Shown: positions 33,830 to 45,697, counted from the first letter of the stretch. The stretch is DNA of 64,000 nucleotides from Acorus gramineus (GCA_030737835.1 JAUJYN010000017.1:1240001-1304000), one strand, 5' to 3'. The notes: generated by a model not told the origin, from the letters alone. A program made the numbers and translations.

Positions 33830-35193
33830 GATGAGGGACAATTGTACATACCCCAATTTTGACTGTCCAAAGAGACAAAAATACTTCAAGTAATACTTAA
33901 GAAATGACAACATTTAGACATCTAAAAGAAAACTCCCTTAGAAACCAAAAACCGGAAACCCTGGTCCAAACTCTTAGGAAAACCTAGGACCTGGACATGG
34001 GCGGCTACTTGAGAGTAGCCGCCCCATACCAGGCGGCTAGTTCCAGCTAGCCGCCCCATTGACCGACCCCAAACCGCCTTCCTGGATGAGACATAAAGCA
34101 AGCATGATTGCGGCGGATTGTCCCTTTTAGCCGCCCCATTTCAGCCGGTTCATCCTTAGTAACCGACCCAAGCCACCGCTTGTTAGAGATGTGATGTTTG
34201 GTAGGTTATGATAGGGGCGGCTACTTGAGAGTAGCCACCCCTCATTGGGCGGCTAGTTCCATCTAGCCGCCCCTCACCTGGATATTGTCAGAGAACAAAG
34301 ATCTAATGGGAGGTCAAATCAAGCACCTTATTACCCATTTTAATCTATTGTCCAGTGGACACTCCCCTACACCTCTTTTACTATAAATATGGGTCATCCA
34401 ATTCATATCCATAATCAAAATTCATCACCAAAAAAATATCAATTCATTTCCCAATACTAGCCTATACCCCCCACACCACCATTTAAAAAACCCTTGAGAG
34501 AGAAAGTGAGAGAGAAACCCATTCCCTGCATAAATCCACTCTCCAAATCCCCTCTCCAAGACTCAGGTTAAAACCAGCTTAACCTCTGCCAAACGCCCAA
34601 ATCAAACCCTACCCAGGTTCTGCCCAAATTGAACCAGACACTAGGCGGCTACTCTCAACTAGCCACCCCCAACCAGGCGGCTAAATTCAACTAGCCGGCC
34701 CTTCCCTAGCCCACCTCAGTCCCAATTCTCCTTTAGTCGGGTTCCTGAAGCAGAAAAGGATCCCTGTCTTCACCTCTGTGTACGGCATATCCGTGTCTCA
34801 GAGCGGTGACCCCACAAACTCCCCCACGAAGGCGATCAAATCCACCCCAACTTTTCCTGCTTTTTTAGAAAAGCAGGTGGCGATCACAACAACCCCTGAA
34901 TCCTCCTGAGGACCCGTTGGCCGCCTTAGCCATAAATGAAACCCCCCACCACCCCTTCTGAGAGATGATCTGACCGAGCCTGCCAAGGCACAGCTCTCCC
35001 GACCCGAGCCTCCGAAGAACCCCCACACACGCAAAACCCCAGAGGACCAGAATAGGAGGAAGAGAGGGAGGAAGGCTTCCCGGAGCATCCCCCCAACTAA
35101 CCGCACCTCTCCCCTTTTTCCGAAATCCGATACCGACAAGGGGGAGTTTTACAAATATGTGCATGTCTTGGTACATGCAATGGTGGATGACCA
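33830..35193 (+). mobile_element. PPT and start of a Tat-like 3' LTR
   Basis: GATGAGGGACAAT (33830-33842) precedes TGTACATACCCCAATTTTGA at 33843, which resembles the LTR start of Tat/Ogre-type elements. The LTR holds a TATA box (CTATAAATATGG from 34381) and at least seven GGCGGCTA/TAGCCGCC hairpin units (33999-34280, 34640-34705). It is interrupted at 35193 by L9 and its end is not clear; it may continue past 41446. Confidence 0.55.
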
Positions 35194-38100
35194 TGTTATA
35201 TATGTATCACTTTTAGCCTTATGGTAACCATTGGAGCATTCTAGCAGTTTTTGAGTTTTTTCGTTTTTTCGATCGGAACCGCTAAAATTTTGGAATGTTA
35301 GCTATCATTCTGAGTTTGAGGACTCCGATTGAAAATCTAACTGCATATTATGTGTCCTGGTGCCATTCCAAGCCACTCACAAAAATTTCATCGAATTCCG
35401 GTAATGTTTCAGAATTTCACAGTTCCAGGGCGTATCCGGGTTTTGACCGAGCGAGAAGTCATTGGGCAAGTTGACTCGGTCAAAGTGGGCCCATGACTTG
35501 GTCAACCCCTTTTGTTTTTTTGTGTGGTTGGGTTGACCCAAGTCAAAGTTCACTTAATCCTCTTTAATCCTCTCTTAAGCCCTAATTAAACCTAGTTAAC
35601 CCTAATCTAATTGTGTTGACTTATTTAAGTGAGCTAAATTATCTCCTCCACTATTCATCATCTTCCCCAAATTGATTTCTCTCTCCCCCTCTCTCTTTTT
35701 CCACCTTTTACCCTAGTTAGAGAGCTTGGATCTCAAAACCCAAAGAAGAGAAAGGTAAGGGGAGCTCCCGATCTATCCACCGGTGGTCTCGGATTCGAGT
35801 TCCGATGTGTTTAGCCCCTTCTCACGCCCTCTTTTCTCCTCTGATTTCAGCCATTTCGAGGGCTGAGGAAGAGCACGGTGGTGGCGGCCTTAGAGGAGGT
35901 GTTTCGGTGCGCGGAGAGCAACCGAACTTCCCTTCCTTCCCTTCCTTCCTTGGGTAAGCTCTCTTTCCTTCCTTTTCTTGCTTAGATGCTTGTTAGGAGG
36001 GTGGTTTTGGGTATGAGTGGCCGTTGGCGGCGGTGGGAGGCCGTTGGCGGCGGTTGGTGGCCATTGGTGGCCGGTGGGAGGTGGTTGGGTGGCTCGGGCG
36101 GGCTGGCTGTCCCGGGTAGGCTGGTAGGCAGGCAGCACCGCAGGCTGGGCGCTGTGGGGCGTGCACGCGCGCGTGCGCGCGGGCGTTTGCTCGGGCGTGC
36201 GCTCGGGTGGAGCAGGAGGGTGTGCCGGGTGCTGGGCGCGGGCGCTGGACACTGGGCGATGGTCGCGGGTGCTGGGCGCTGGGCGTCGTGCGCGGGTGTG
36301 TGCGTGGGGCGCTGCGCAGAGGCGCGGTGCGTGCCGCGCGCAGGGGGCCGCGTACGGGTGCTGCGCGCAGGGCGCCGTGCTGGGGCGAGCGGTGGTGCGC
36401 GTGGGGTGCGCGCGGGGCGAGGCGATGGGGCGCTGGGCGAGCCGGTGGTGAGCGCGGGGCGAGGCGATGGGGCGCTGGGCGTGCAGGTGTGCGCGCGAGT
36501 CGCTGTGCTGGGGCGCAGTGGGCGCGCGGTGCACCTGGGGGGACTTGGTGGAGTGTCCGGGCGTGCGGGCTGGGCTCGGCAGTGCGCTGGGCGCGCGGGC
36601 TGGGGCTTGGCTGTGCGCCTGGGGCGGGTGGCCGTGCGGGCGGCTGCCTCGGGAGTGAGTCGGGGTGCTCGGACTCGCGTGCGTACAGGCCGTATGTACG
36701 CTTGTCCGAGTGTTGGGTATTTTTAGCATATTTTTGTGGTATTTTGTGTATTTTACTCACCTAGTTGATTACCCTGTCTTGTAGATCTTGACGGACGGTC
36801 GCGCGACGACCCAGTTATCAGTGAGTGGTACAATCCAACCCAGTAGGGAGGCGCTATATGCACTTGGGCGTATACCGTCCTCCCCTGGGGCACCGCAGTT
36901 GATATTAACTTGTTATATGTAATCCATGCAAGCATGATTAGTGTGTAGAATGCATGCCACCCTAGACTTTGTATGTTAGGGACTTGCACCCTTAGGATAT
37001 GTGTAAGAGCCATGCATCCTGTCACCTTGTTATCATGCTAGGAAAGCCTTGACCTATGCATGCATCCTATTAGTTTGATTTATTAAATTAAATGCAAACT
37101 TATGATATTTTTAGCATGCCTTGGGGAATATTAAGGGGGCCTTGCGAGGTCAACATTGAGACCCGGGCTAGGGTACTCCGTGTTCCTTGTTTGGTTGGCG
37201 GGATGTCCTATATTGGGACCTCAGGTTGCCCTCCCAAGGTTTCTTTTCCTCATTATTATCTTATATATTCCCCGCATCTTGGTTATGCGCCCTGGAGGAA
37301 TTCTGAAGAATTCAAGACATTAGAGTTGTTGAGATGTGTTGTCGGCGGATTCGAGTGGATCATATGCGCATGGATAGGCTGTTCTGTTCCCTTCGTTGGA
37401 TCCGTGTAGAGACTGCCCCGGCGTTAGAAAGGCTGTCCCATGGAGGGCTCCCATCAGTAGGCACCTCCTGATTTGGGAAGGACTGTGCTGAATGTGGGAG
37501 TGGCCAAGCGGCCTACGGAGTGGGGAGAGACTATTGGTGGACCAAGGGTGACCATCAGCCTAGTCAGTCCCAATATCCTATGTCACCTGTTGAGGGGTGA
37601 GGGTGAGGGTGTGGTGGGCCGGCGATGTGGCGACCCACTGGATTTGTGCAAGGATGATTATCAGCCTATTAAGTCCCAACATCCTTTGTCACCTATTGAG
37701 GGGTGAGGGTGAGGGTGAGGGTGTGGTGGTTCGGTGATGTAACGACCCACCAGATTTGTGTTGTTCATGCCACTTAGAGGCTTTTAATGATTATTTGTGG
37801 TTGATATAAATTGTGATGCATGGGTTGTGCTATTCACTGAGCGTGTGGCTCACCTCTCGCATAATTATTTTCTCCAGTGATTATTGAGGCGGACTTGAAG
37901 GAGGAGCTCCCCGAGCGACTGCACCAGTAGCGGAGTAGCGCCACGTCCCTCGAGTTTTAGAGGCGATCAGCATTGTTATATAGGTGTCACTTTTTGGCCT
38001 GCTGGTAACCATTGGAGCATTTTGGCAGTTTTTGAGTTTTTTTCGTTTTTCGATCGGAACCGCAAAATTTTGGACTGTTAGCTATCGTCCTGTGTTTGAG

Positions 38101-41100
38101 GACTTCGATTGGAAATCTAACTGCATATTATGTGTCCTGGTGCCATTCTAAGCCACTCATGAAAATTTCATCGAATTCCGGTAACGTTTCCAAAATTTCA
38201 CAGTTCCGGGGTGTATCCGGGTTTTTGACCGAGCGAGAAGTCATTGGGAGAGTTGACTCGGTCAAAGTGGGCCCATGACTTGGTCAACCCTTTTTGTCTT
38301 TTTGTGTGGTTGGGTTGACCCAAGTCAAACCCACTTAAAACCGCCCCCCCCTAACCTCTCTTAGCCCTAATTAAGTTTGGTTAACCCTAATTAAGTGGGG
38401 TTTGACTATTTAAGTGGGTAGCAAAAGTTGCCATGCACTATTCATCATCTTCCTCTTTGTGTTTTCTCTCTCCCCCTCTCTCTTTTTCAAGCTTTTGAGC
38501 CACCTAGGGTGCCCAAACCTTAAAACCTAAAACATAGAAAGGGTAGATCCGGTCCCGATCTACACCCCGGTGTTTTCAAATCCGAATTCCGGCGTGTCTA
38601 GCCCTTTCTTCCGCCCTCTCTTCTCCTCAGATCTGAGCCATTTCGGAGGTGGGAAGGGGTCTTGGTGGTGGAGACCCTTGGAGAGGCGTTTCGGTGCGCG
38701 GAGAGCAACCGAACATCCCTTCCTTCCCTTGGTAAGCTCTTTTTCCTCTTCTTTTTGGCTTAGATGCTTGTTAGGAGGGTGGTTTTGAGGTTGGGTGGTG
38801 GTCGGCGGCTGTGGGTGGCTGTTGGTGGTGGTTGGGGGCGGTCGGAGGCCATTGGTGGCCGATGGGTGGTGGTAGAGGTGCTCGGGCAAGGTGGCTGGTG
38901 GTCTCGGGCAGGGCAGCAGCACAGGCAGCAGCACAGGCGCAGCAGGCGGAGCAGCTGGCAGGGCGCGCGCGTGCGTGCGCGCGGGCGTGCGCTCGAGTGG
39001 AGCTGGAGGCCAGCAGGGCGCGCGTGCTGGGCGCTGGGCGCGAGTGTGCTCGGCGCTGGTCGAGTGGGCATGCGTTGGGCGTGCTGGGGGTGCTGGGCAA
39101 GTGGGCATGCGTGCAGGGCGTCGTGCGGGGTGCGCGCAGAGCGCTGCGCAAGGGGCGCAGGCGCGCTGTGCGCGCGCGGCGAGTCGATGGAGTGCTGGGC
39201 GAGCCGGGGATGCGCGGGGAGCGAGGCGAGGGCGCGGCGAGGCAGCAGAGGTGCGCGCGGGGTGCGCGCGGGGCGAGGCACTGGGCGCGCGGGGCGTGCG
39301 GTGTGCTCGCGGGTCAGCGTGGGGCGTGCGGGGTGCGCGCGGGCTACTGCGATGGGGTGCAGTGGTCGCGCGGTGCACCCGGGTGTCTCGGCAGCATGTC
39401 TAGGCGTGCGGGCAGGGGCTTGGCAGTTCGCCTAGGTGCGCGGGCTGAGGCGCGGCGGTGCATCCGAGGGCAGGTGGCCGTGCGGGTGGTTGCCGAGGGT
39501 GCGGGAGTGAGTCGGGGTGCTCGGGCTAGCGTGCGTACGGGCCGTATGCACGTTTGCCCGAGTGTTGGGTGTTTATTTGTATGTGTTTGTGTATTTTGTG
39601 GTAATTGTGGATTATACTCACCAGTTGATACCCTGTCTTGCAGATCTCAACGGGCGGTCGCGCGATGACCCGACTTCCGGTGAGTGGGACAACCCAACCC
39701 AGTTGGGAGGCGCTACATGCACTTAGGCGTGTACCGTCCTCCCCTGGGGCACATAGTTAATATTAACTGTTATATTGTAACCCATGTAAGCATGATTAAT
39801 GTGTAGAATGCATGCCACCCTAGACTTGTATGTTAGGGACTTGCACCCTTAGGATATGTGCATGAGCCGTGCATCCTACCACCTCGCTATCATGCTAGGA
39901 AAGCCCCGACCTATGCATGCGTCCTATTAGTTTGATTTATTTAATTAAATGCAAGCTTGTGATACGATTAGCATGCCTTGGGGAATATAAGGGGGCCTTG
40001 CGAGGTTAACATTGAGACCCGGGTTAGGGTACTCCGTGTTCCTTGTTTGGTTGGCGGGATGTCCTACATCGGGACCTCAGGTTGCCCTCCCATGGTCTCT
40101 TTTCCTCATTATTATCTTATGTATTCCCCGCATCTTGGTTATGCGCGCTGGTGGAATTCTGAAGAATTCAAGACATTAGAGTAGTAGAGATGTGCTGTCA
40201 GCGGATCCGTGTGGATCATATGCGATGGATAGGCTGTTCTGTTCCCTTCGTTGGATCCGTGTAGAGACTACCTCAGCGTTAGAAAGGTCGTCCCGTGCAG
40301 GGGCTCCCATCAGTAGGCACCTCCTGATTTGGTAGACGGACTGTGCTGAATGTGGGAGTGGCCAAACGACCTACGGAGTGGGGAGAGACTATCGGTGGAC
40401 CAAGGGTGACCAACAGCCTAGTCAGTCCCAAGAGCCTATGTCACCTATTGAGGGGTGAGGGTGAGGGTATGGTGGGCCGGCGATGTGGCGACCCACTGGA
40501 TTGTGTAAGGGTGATCATCGGCCTATTAAGTCCCAACATCCTTTGTCACCTATTGAGGGGTGAGGGTGAGGGTGAGGGTATGGTGGTTCGGCGATGTAAC
40601 GAACCCCCGGATTTGTGTTATTTATGTCACTTTGAGGCTAGTGACTTGATTAAATGTGGTTAATATAAACTGTATGCATGGGTTGTGCTATTCACTAAGC
40701 GTGTGGCTCACCCCTCGCATAATTATTTTCTCCAGTGATTACCGAGGCGGACTTGAAGGAGGAGCTTCCCGAGCGACTACACCAGTAGCGGAGCAGCGCC
40801 GCGTCCCTCGAGTTTTGAGGCCATCAGCATCCTTCTCTTTCATTGTATGTATATATTTCAGTGCTTGGGCACCTAGTCTGGATTGTATTTGGATGTATTG
40901 TTGATATATTGGCTCTCACAGGACATATGATTATGTATCGAGTCTGTAAAGTGTTGTTGATTTACAGATTTAGTCTTTTTAGCTTCCGCTTTCTGTGTAT
41001 ACATCATGTCAGCCTTTTGTAGTTTGTGTTGTCTTATTAGCTGTTGTTTATGGTATATTATTGATCTCCTGTATTGACTGCTGATATCATGTATACCCTT

Positions 41101-41446
41101 GCCGCGTCCCGGGGACGGCCGCCCTGGGGCGTGACAAGCATCCCCTTCTTGATTGTATGTATATATTTATGTGCTTGGGCACCCAGTTCGGATTGTATTT
41201 GGATGTTTGTGTTTATATTGGCTCTCACAGGACATATGATTATGTATCGAGTCTGTAATGTGTTGTTGATTTACAAATTCAGTCTTTTTAGCTTCCGCTA
41301 TCTGTGTATACATCATGTCAGCCTCTTTGTTGTCTGTGTTGTCTTTTTAGCTGTTGTTTATGGTATGCTATTGATCTCCTGTATTGACTGCTGATATCAT
41401 GTATACGCTTACCGCGTCCCGGGGACGGCCGCCCTGGGGCGTGACA
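35194..41446 (+). mobile_element. L9: solo LTR, subfamily A, split by L10 (TSD GACCA)
   Basis: The LTR parts are 35194-37973 and 41142-41446 (about 3085 bp in all). TSD GACCA is perfect (35189-35193 and 41447-41451). The mini-exon is at 36785-36820. It has two G-rich GAGGGTGAGGG modules (about 37590-37720) and one ~110-bp GGGACCTC module (about 37131-37250). Confidence 0.93.
37974..41136 (+). mobile_element. L10: solo LTR nested in L9 (TSD AGCAT)
   Basis: It starts TGTTATATAGGTGTCAC and ends GGGGCGTGACA; length 3163 bp. TSD AGCAT is perfect (37969-37973 and 41137-41141). The mini-exon is at 39644-39679. It shares the two-fold G-rich module and the ~110-bp module with L9, so host and insert belong to the same sub-lineage. 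Confidence 0.93.
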
Positions 41447-41469
41447 GACCATACCATAGTTGACTCATA

Positions 41470-41840
41470 TGTTAGTGTGCCCATCAATATTAGTGATATA
41501 CCCCACCTATGCACCTTTTGTTTACCCTATGCACCATTTGGCTTTCCTATTAATTATGATTTTGGCCCTATATAAGAAGGGTTGTCAAACATGTAATTCA
41601 TGGGTTGAGAGAGAGAAAGAGAATGAGAAAAAGGAATGAGGGAAAGAATATAATAGTAGAGAAGTTCTTGAAAAACTTTATATTTTCATCTCTTGTGTCT
41701 CCATATAATTCTCTCTCGTGTTTCTTTTTATTTCATAATAGAAAAGTAGTTATTGTGATTGTGGTTACTTTGACTATCTCTTATAGAGTGGGACACATTT
41801 TCTTTTTCATCCTAATCTCTCACTTAAAGTGGTCCACACA
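41470..41840 (+). mobile_element. Small solo LTR, copia-like (TSD TCATA)
   Basis: TGTTAGTGTGCCCATC ... GTGGTCCACACA is 371 bp long and flanked by TCATA (41465-41469 and 41841-41845). The TGTTAG start, the short length and a TATA box (TATATAAG, 41569-41576) followed by a GAGA-rich leader fit a Ty1/copia LTR. No internal region remains. Confidence 0.7.
41569..41576 (+). promoter_or_regulatory. TATA box in the copia-like LTR
   Basis: TATATAAG lies about 100 bp into the 371-bp LTR, and a GAGAGAGAAAGAGAATGAG tract follows. This is the usual promoter position of a copia LTR. Confidence 0.55.
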
Positions 41841-41845
41841 TCATA

Positions 41846-42300
41846 CGATAGAGAAGTACTAGATGTGATTGTGATTCTAATTCTATTATGATAACTATCT
41901 ACATCCTGGGATTAAAGTGGGAGGAGTACGTGGTGGGTGTGATTTCATTAAGATCCCATTACTGAGATTTGGCCCCCATCTTAGCATATAAATTAGGATT
42001 GGATTTCATCATATATATATCCCCAGTCTAGAAAAGCTAAAGGAAAATCAAATCTTTTCTTTTATTTTTTTATTTGTTTCAGGCTTCGTTGCAGAAAAGG
42101 GAAACACTAAAGAAGAGCATAGAGACAGGTAGTGATCGACTTCCATTTGGATTTAAAATATGTCGATCTGTAAGTGTCTAATCCTATGAATTTAGTCTAA
42201 CATACAGATGTTGATGCATGTCACCTAGTGTATGTCTACTCTACGGTAATAGAAGTGTCCATCTTCATATGCCATGTAAGGGGACGAATAAGTTTTGACC
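41846..42300. other. AT-rich DNA without recognised genes
   Basis: A GTTTCAGG acceptor-like site near 42075 and short purine tracts are the only marks. It may include the end of the Tat-like LTR, but I cannot place that end. Confidence 0.3.
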
Positions 42301-42430
42301 ATCAGCGTAACCTACGATGACTGGTTCAATCGTGATGATTGTCCGAACGTCACAATAAGTTTTTTGTGACGGTCAGAAGAGTTTTGATGACAATTTTCAC
42401 CCTTCATCAGACTCATGTTTTGTTGTAGTG
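42301..42430 (-). mobile_element. CACTA-like transposon end
   Basis: The stretch ends CATGTTTTGTTGTAGTG, the reverse complement of CACTACAACAAAACATG, a common terminus of plant CACTA (En/Spm) elements. A subterminal hairpin CGTCACAA-loop-TTGTGACG lies at about 42346-42376. The opposite terminus was not found, so this is a single end or relic. Confidence 0.45.
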
Positions 42431-43009
42431 AAACAAATAATTTTTTTTTATAGATTTACTCATCCCTAATCCACCAAATTTTACTTCTATTCTTGAACTC
42501 AAAACCGGGGTTTGAAGAATGAATTGTATACTTTAGTGTGTTGTTTTTTATTTGGTAATTAGATATTTGGTCCTCAAATTGATATAGTGCTTTATACGTT
42601 TCATTATTTTTTTTATATAAAGCGGCCATGGGGTCGTTAGAATATTCTATCCCGCAAAATAATTTTAATATATTTCCAGGATTTCAGACAGTGGTGGAGC
42701 TATATTAGGACTATATATGCCCCCACTCACTCACCTAACGTGTTGTTTATAATGTTACAATGCTATCATTTTTTGTTTTATTTGCAATGCTTTTTGGTCG
42801 TTGTAGATGGTTTAAATTTTCTCATATTAATTATATATAGTGTTATCATATTATCAAGTAATATCGGTATTTCATGTTTACTATATTTTGACTGAAGTGC
42901 ACATTTATATAAGCATGTCTCATTCTCAATTAAAACTATTGTATATAGAAATAATCTGCATATACAAACATTAATGTTGCATATAGTAATTTGAAAACAA
43001 TATTGTATG
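42431..43009. other. AT-rich DNA without recognised genes
   Basis: I see no ORF, repeat or element end that I can support here. Confidence 0.3.
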
Positions 43010-43018
43010 TAGAAATAA

Positions 43019-44217
43019 GGGCAATTTTCACTTTTAACCCTCAGAATTTTTTTAATTTCGCTATTGACCCTCCCTCGATTTTAATAGCAAAATCTAACCC
43101 TTGACCTAGTCAGGGCTGCCACGTCAGTGCTCACTGGGTTTTTTATTTTCGAGTTTTTTAGGGAGGCCTCCTTTATTCAAACAGCACCACACAGGGTGGT
43201 TTTTTTAAAAATTGAATTTTTTAGGGAGGCCTCCTTTGTAAACCTGGAGACGTGTTACATATAACACGCCTCCATCGGGGGGCTTTTTTTAAAAATTGAA
43301 TACAAAGGAGGCGTGTTATATATTACACGTCTCCAGGTTTACAAAGGAGGCCTCCCTAAAAAATTTGATTTTAAAAAAAACCACCCTGTGTGGTTATATA
43401 ACACGCCTTCTTTGTAAAAATGAAACTAGAAAGTTAAGTTTTAAAAAGGTATGTTGTAAAGGAGGTGTGTTATATGTAACACGCTTCCTTTGTATTCGAT
43501 TTAAAACACCCCCTTTGTTTACATATATATAACACGCCTCGAAAGTCTTAAGTTTTGATATGTTCTGTTTTTCAACATGCAAGAATTGAAATATCAAGAA
43601 ACATAGACCCATATTACATTCCAATAAACACAAACTCATTGTTCTAGAATTCGTTTGGATTTAAAGTCCAAACACAAACACAATCATCCTAGAATCCGTC
43701 TCCATCCTTTCTTCTTAGTCTTCCTAGGAGCAGGTGATGATGAAGAAGACGGTGCAACTGGCGGTGCAGAGGAAGTTGTTGTTGCAATGGGAGTCGTCTC
43801 GTCTATCTCTGTCTGTGCAGTCTCAACATGAGAGGAATGGGGTGAGAGAGATGGGTTTCTCGGGTTGGGAGGCATATTTATATGTATGAACAGTGGAGGT
43901 GTGTTATATATAACACGCCGCCACTTCAAAATTTTTTTACAATAGAGGCGTGTTATATATAACACGCCTCCATATTTTTCAAAGGAGGCGTGTTACATAT
44001 AACACACCTCCTTTGATTTACTGTTTTAAAAAAAAAAGCACCCCGTGAGGTGTTGTTTTAATACGGGAGGTGTGTGAACACACCTCCATAAAAAAAAGAA
44101 AAATAAAAAAACCCAGTCAGCGTTGACTGGGTCCAGGGTTAGTTTTTGCAATTAAAAACAGGGCGGGGTTAAAAGTACAATTAAATTATTTCATGGGGTT
44201 ATTTATGAAAATTTCCC
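43019..44217. mobile_element. MULE-like non-autonomous element rich in palindromes
   Basis: The 1199-bp element starts GGGCAATTTTCAC and ends GAAAATTTCCC, with terminal inverted repeats alike over about 22 bp (each followed by TTTAACCC / AATAACCCC). It is flanked by a perfect 9-bp direct repeat TAGAAATAA (43010-43018 and 44218-44226), the Mutator-type TSD length. Inside are many copies of a GGAGGCGTGTTATA/TATAACACGCCTCC palindrome, including a perfect 26-bp one at 43945-43970. The outer parts also mirror each other (TGACTGGGTC / CTAGTCAGGG). No transposase is present. Confidence 0.75.
43684..43875 (-). CDS. Small hypothetical protein inside the MULE-like element
   Basis: A 63-codon frame starts at the ATG 43875-43873 with MPPNPRNPSLSPHSSH. 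It continues with a Ser/Thr/Ala/Pro-rich middle and ends with a basic tail (RKTKKKGWRRILG). A TATA-like TATAAATATG precedes the ATG. It has no domain I recognise. The basic, low-complexity make-up could be the start of a captured host gene or chance. A longer frame upstream of this Met runs through palindrome sequence and is less likely. Confidence 0.3.
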   Translation of the reverse strand: MPPNPRNPSLSPHSSHVETAQTEIDETTPIATTTSSAPPVAPSSSSSPAPRKTKKKGWRRILG

Positions 44218-44413
44218 TAGAAATAATTATGACTGCATATATGAACATTTAAATGTTGCATTTGGTATTGAGAATGTGGTATTATGTATACTTTCAAAGT
44301 TCGAAAGCACTTTCAAATCAATCATTAAGATACTCCATATATATGAAACTTGTTTAAACCGCAAATAAGACTCGTAGATCATTTTTTATTTTATTGATAA
44401 AATTATTGTTGTC

Positions 44414-44444
44414 ATTATTATTATTATTATTATTATTATTAGTC
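44414..44444. repeat. (ATT)n microsatellite
   Basis: About ten uninterrupted ATT units. Confidence 0.9.
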
Positions 44445-44586
44445 TTTTTTATGTAATGAATCAAAGTTTTTGAAAAAAAAATCATCTTACTATATATTGT
44501 TGATCATAGAGGAAATGTATCAATCTTATTATTGTTTGTCAAAATGTTTTTAAAGATTGCAGTTAAAGTATGCCCCTTCCCTCTTA

Positions 44587-45150
44587 GGCCTAGTTTGGCA
44601 TGGAGATAAAGGGTTGGGATAAGGAAAAAATTTGGTTAAATCACTTATTATCCTATATTGCATTAAAAAAAATGGGATAAAACATGGACAATTGTCCACA
44701 TTTTGAGATAAAAAAATAAGGGTAGTTTGTTCTGGGTAAAAAGTGGAACATATTTTGTCTGATAGTTTGTTCTGGGTAAAAGGTGGAACAGATTTTGTCC
44801 CAATTTTTTATCCCTATTTGTAAAATTGGGATAACATTTATGACTACTTTTACCCCAGTGGCTATAGCACAACGGTTCAGGGCTTACCTGTGTTAAGGGT
44901 AGGTCTTGGGTTCGAGTCTTGGCGCTGTGTCATACCTCTTGTTTGTTAGGCGAAATTCAAAAGAATTTTCTGTTGGACCAGGGACAAACAGGCGAAGGTA
45001 GCTTTCCTAGCTTGACCGTAAAGTCAGCGAGTCCCTCCAATATCAAAAAAAAAAAAAACATTTATGACAACCCTTCCCAAAAAAAAAAAAAAACCAAAAC
45101 CAAAAAAAAAAAAAAGAATGTGTTCCACCAAACAATGTTAATGCCCCATT
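44587..45150. mobile_element. Possible MITE hosting the SINE
   Basis: The left end GGCCTAGTTTGGCATGG and the right end (reverse of CCACCAAACAATGTTAATGCC) share a GTTTGG core in opposite orientation. Repeats of GGATAA and GTTTGTTCTGGGTAAAA lie inside. The pattern fits a hAT-like MITE, but no TSD is clear. Confidence 0.3.
44857..45056 (+). mobile_element. tRNA-derived SINE
   Basis: The head resembles a tRNA promoter: an A-box-like AGTGGCTATAGCACAACGG and a B box GGTTCGAGTC about 40 bp on. The 200-bp element ends in a poly(A) run. It is flanked by AACATTTATGAC (44833-44844 and 45057-45068); the bases after the left copy (TACTTTTACCCC) also resemble those after the right one, so the full TSD may exceed 20 bp. 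Gene promoter type is RNA polymerase III. There is no protein. Confidence 0.78.
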
Positions 45151-45219
45151 AATAGAAAGAGTAGATCTAGTATTTTTTTAAAAAAGTTAAAGTTATCCCA
45201 TATTTGATCCAAATACAAG

Positions 45220-45697
45220 TGTAACGCCCCTATACCCCAAGACTCCATTTTGAACCTCGAATACAGTTCGTTACCCAAATTTCTTGATAAAACACGGGTC
45301 ATATTTTTTTGAAAAAATAAGAGATTTATTTAATCATACTGAACGATAAAAGCATATCTAGGATCTAAACATAACCCATCCTAAACGCGTATGAATGCAC
45401 AAAATAATTTTAACACAACATCCATCTATTTTTGCTGAAAGAGACTCAGGAAACTACATGCCAAGGAAAGGCTTATTCAACCACCCAGATGCATCGGAAG
45501 ATAAAAGCACGAACTACGATCACCACCACTGAGATCGACGATCACCAACGGCTACTCTAAAAGGTTGAGAACAGAGGGGTGAGCTACCACGAGCTCAATG
45601 AATGGACTTTTATGTCCCACTAATATAATATATTCCAAGATAATAACCTTAATAAAATGTCGCAAAAACAATTGCATATATAAAATGTGTCACGTAT
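45220..45697 (-). mobile_element. Fragment of an older LTR of a related family
   Basis: It starts TGTAACGCCCCTATACCCC (an LTR end reversed) and runs until L11 interrupts it. On the minus strand it holds the conserved hairpin TGAGCT-loop-AGCTCA (45580-45597), followed by CACCCCTCTG and an acceptor CTTTTAG. The rest should lie beyond base 64000. Confidence 0.6.

Noticed and set aside
34798..35194. Minus-strand ORFs of 109-113 codons rich in Gly and Leu
   Set aside because: They lie inside the Tat-like LTR, overlap each other in two frames and show no known domain.
44857..44935. A tRNA gene
   Set aside because: A and B boxes are present, but the sequence does not close into a tRNA acceptor stem and ends in a poly(A) run with flanking duplications, so it is a SINE head.
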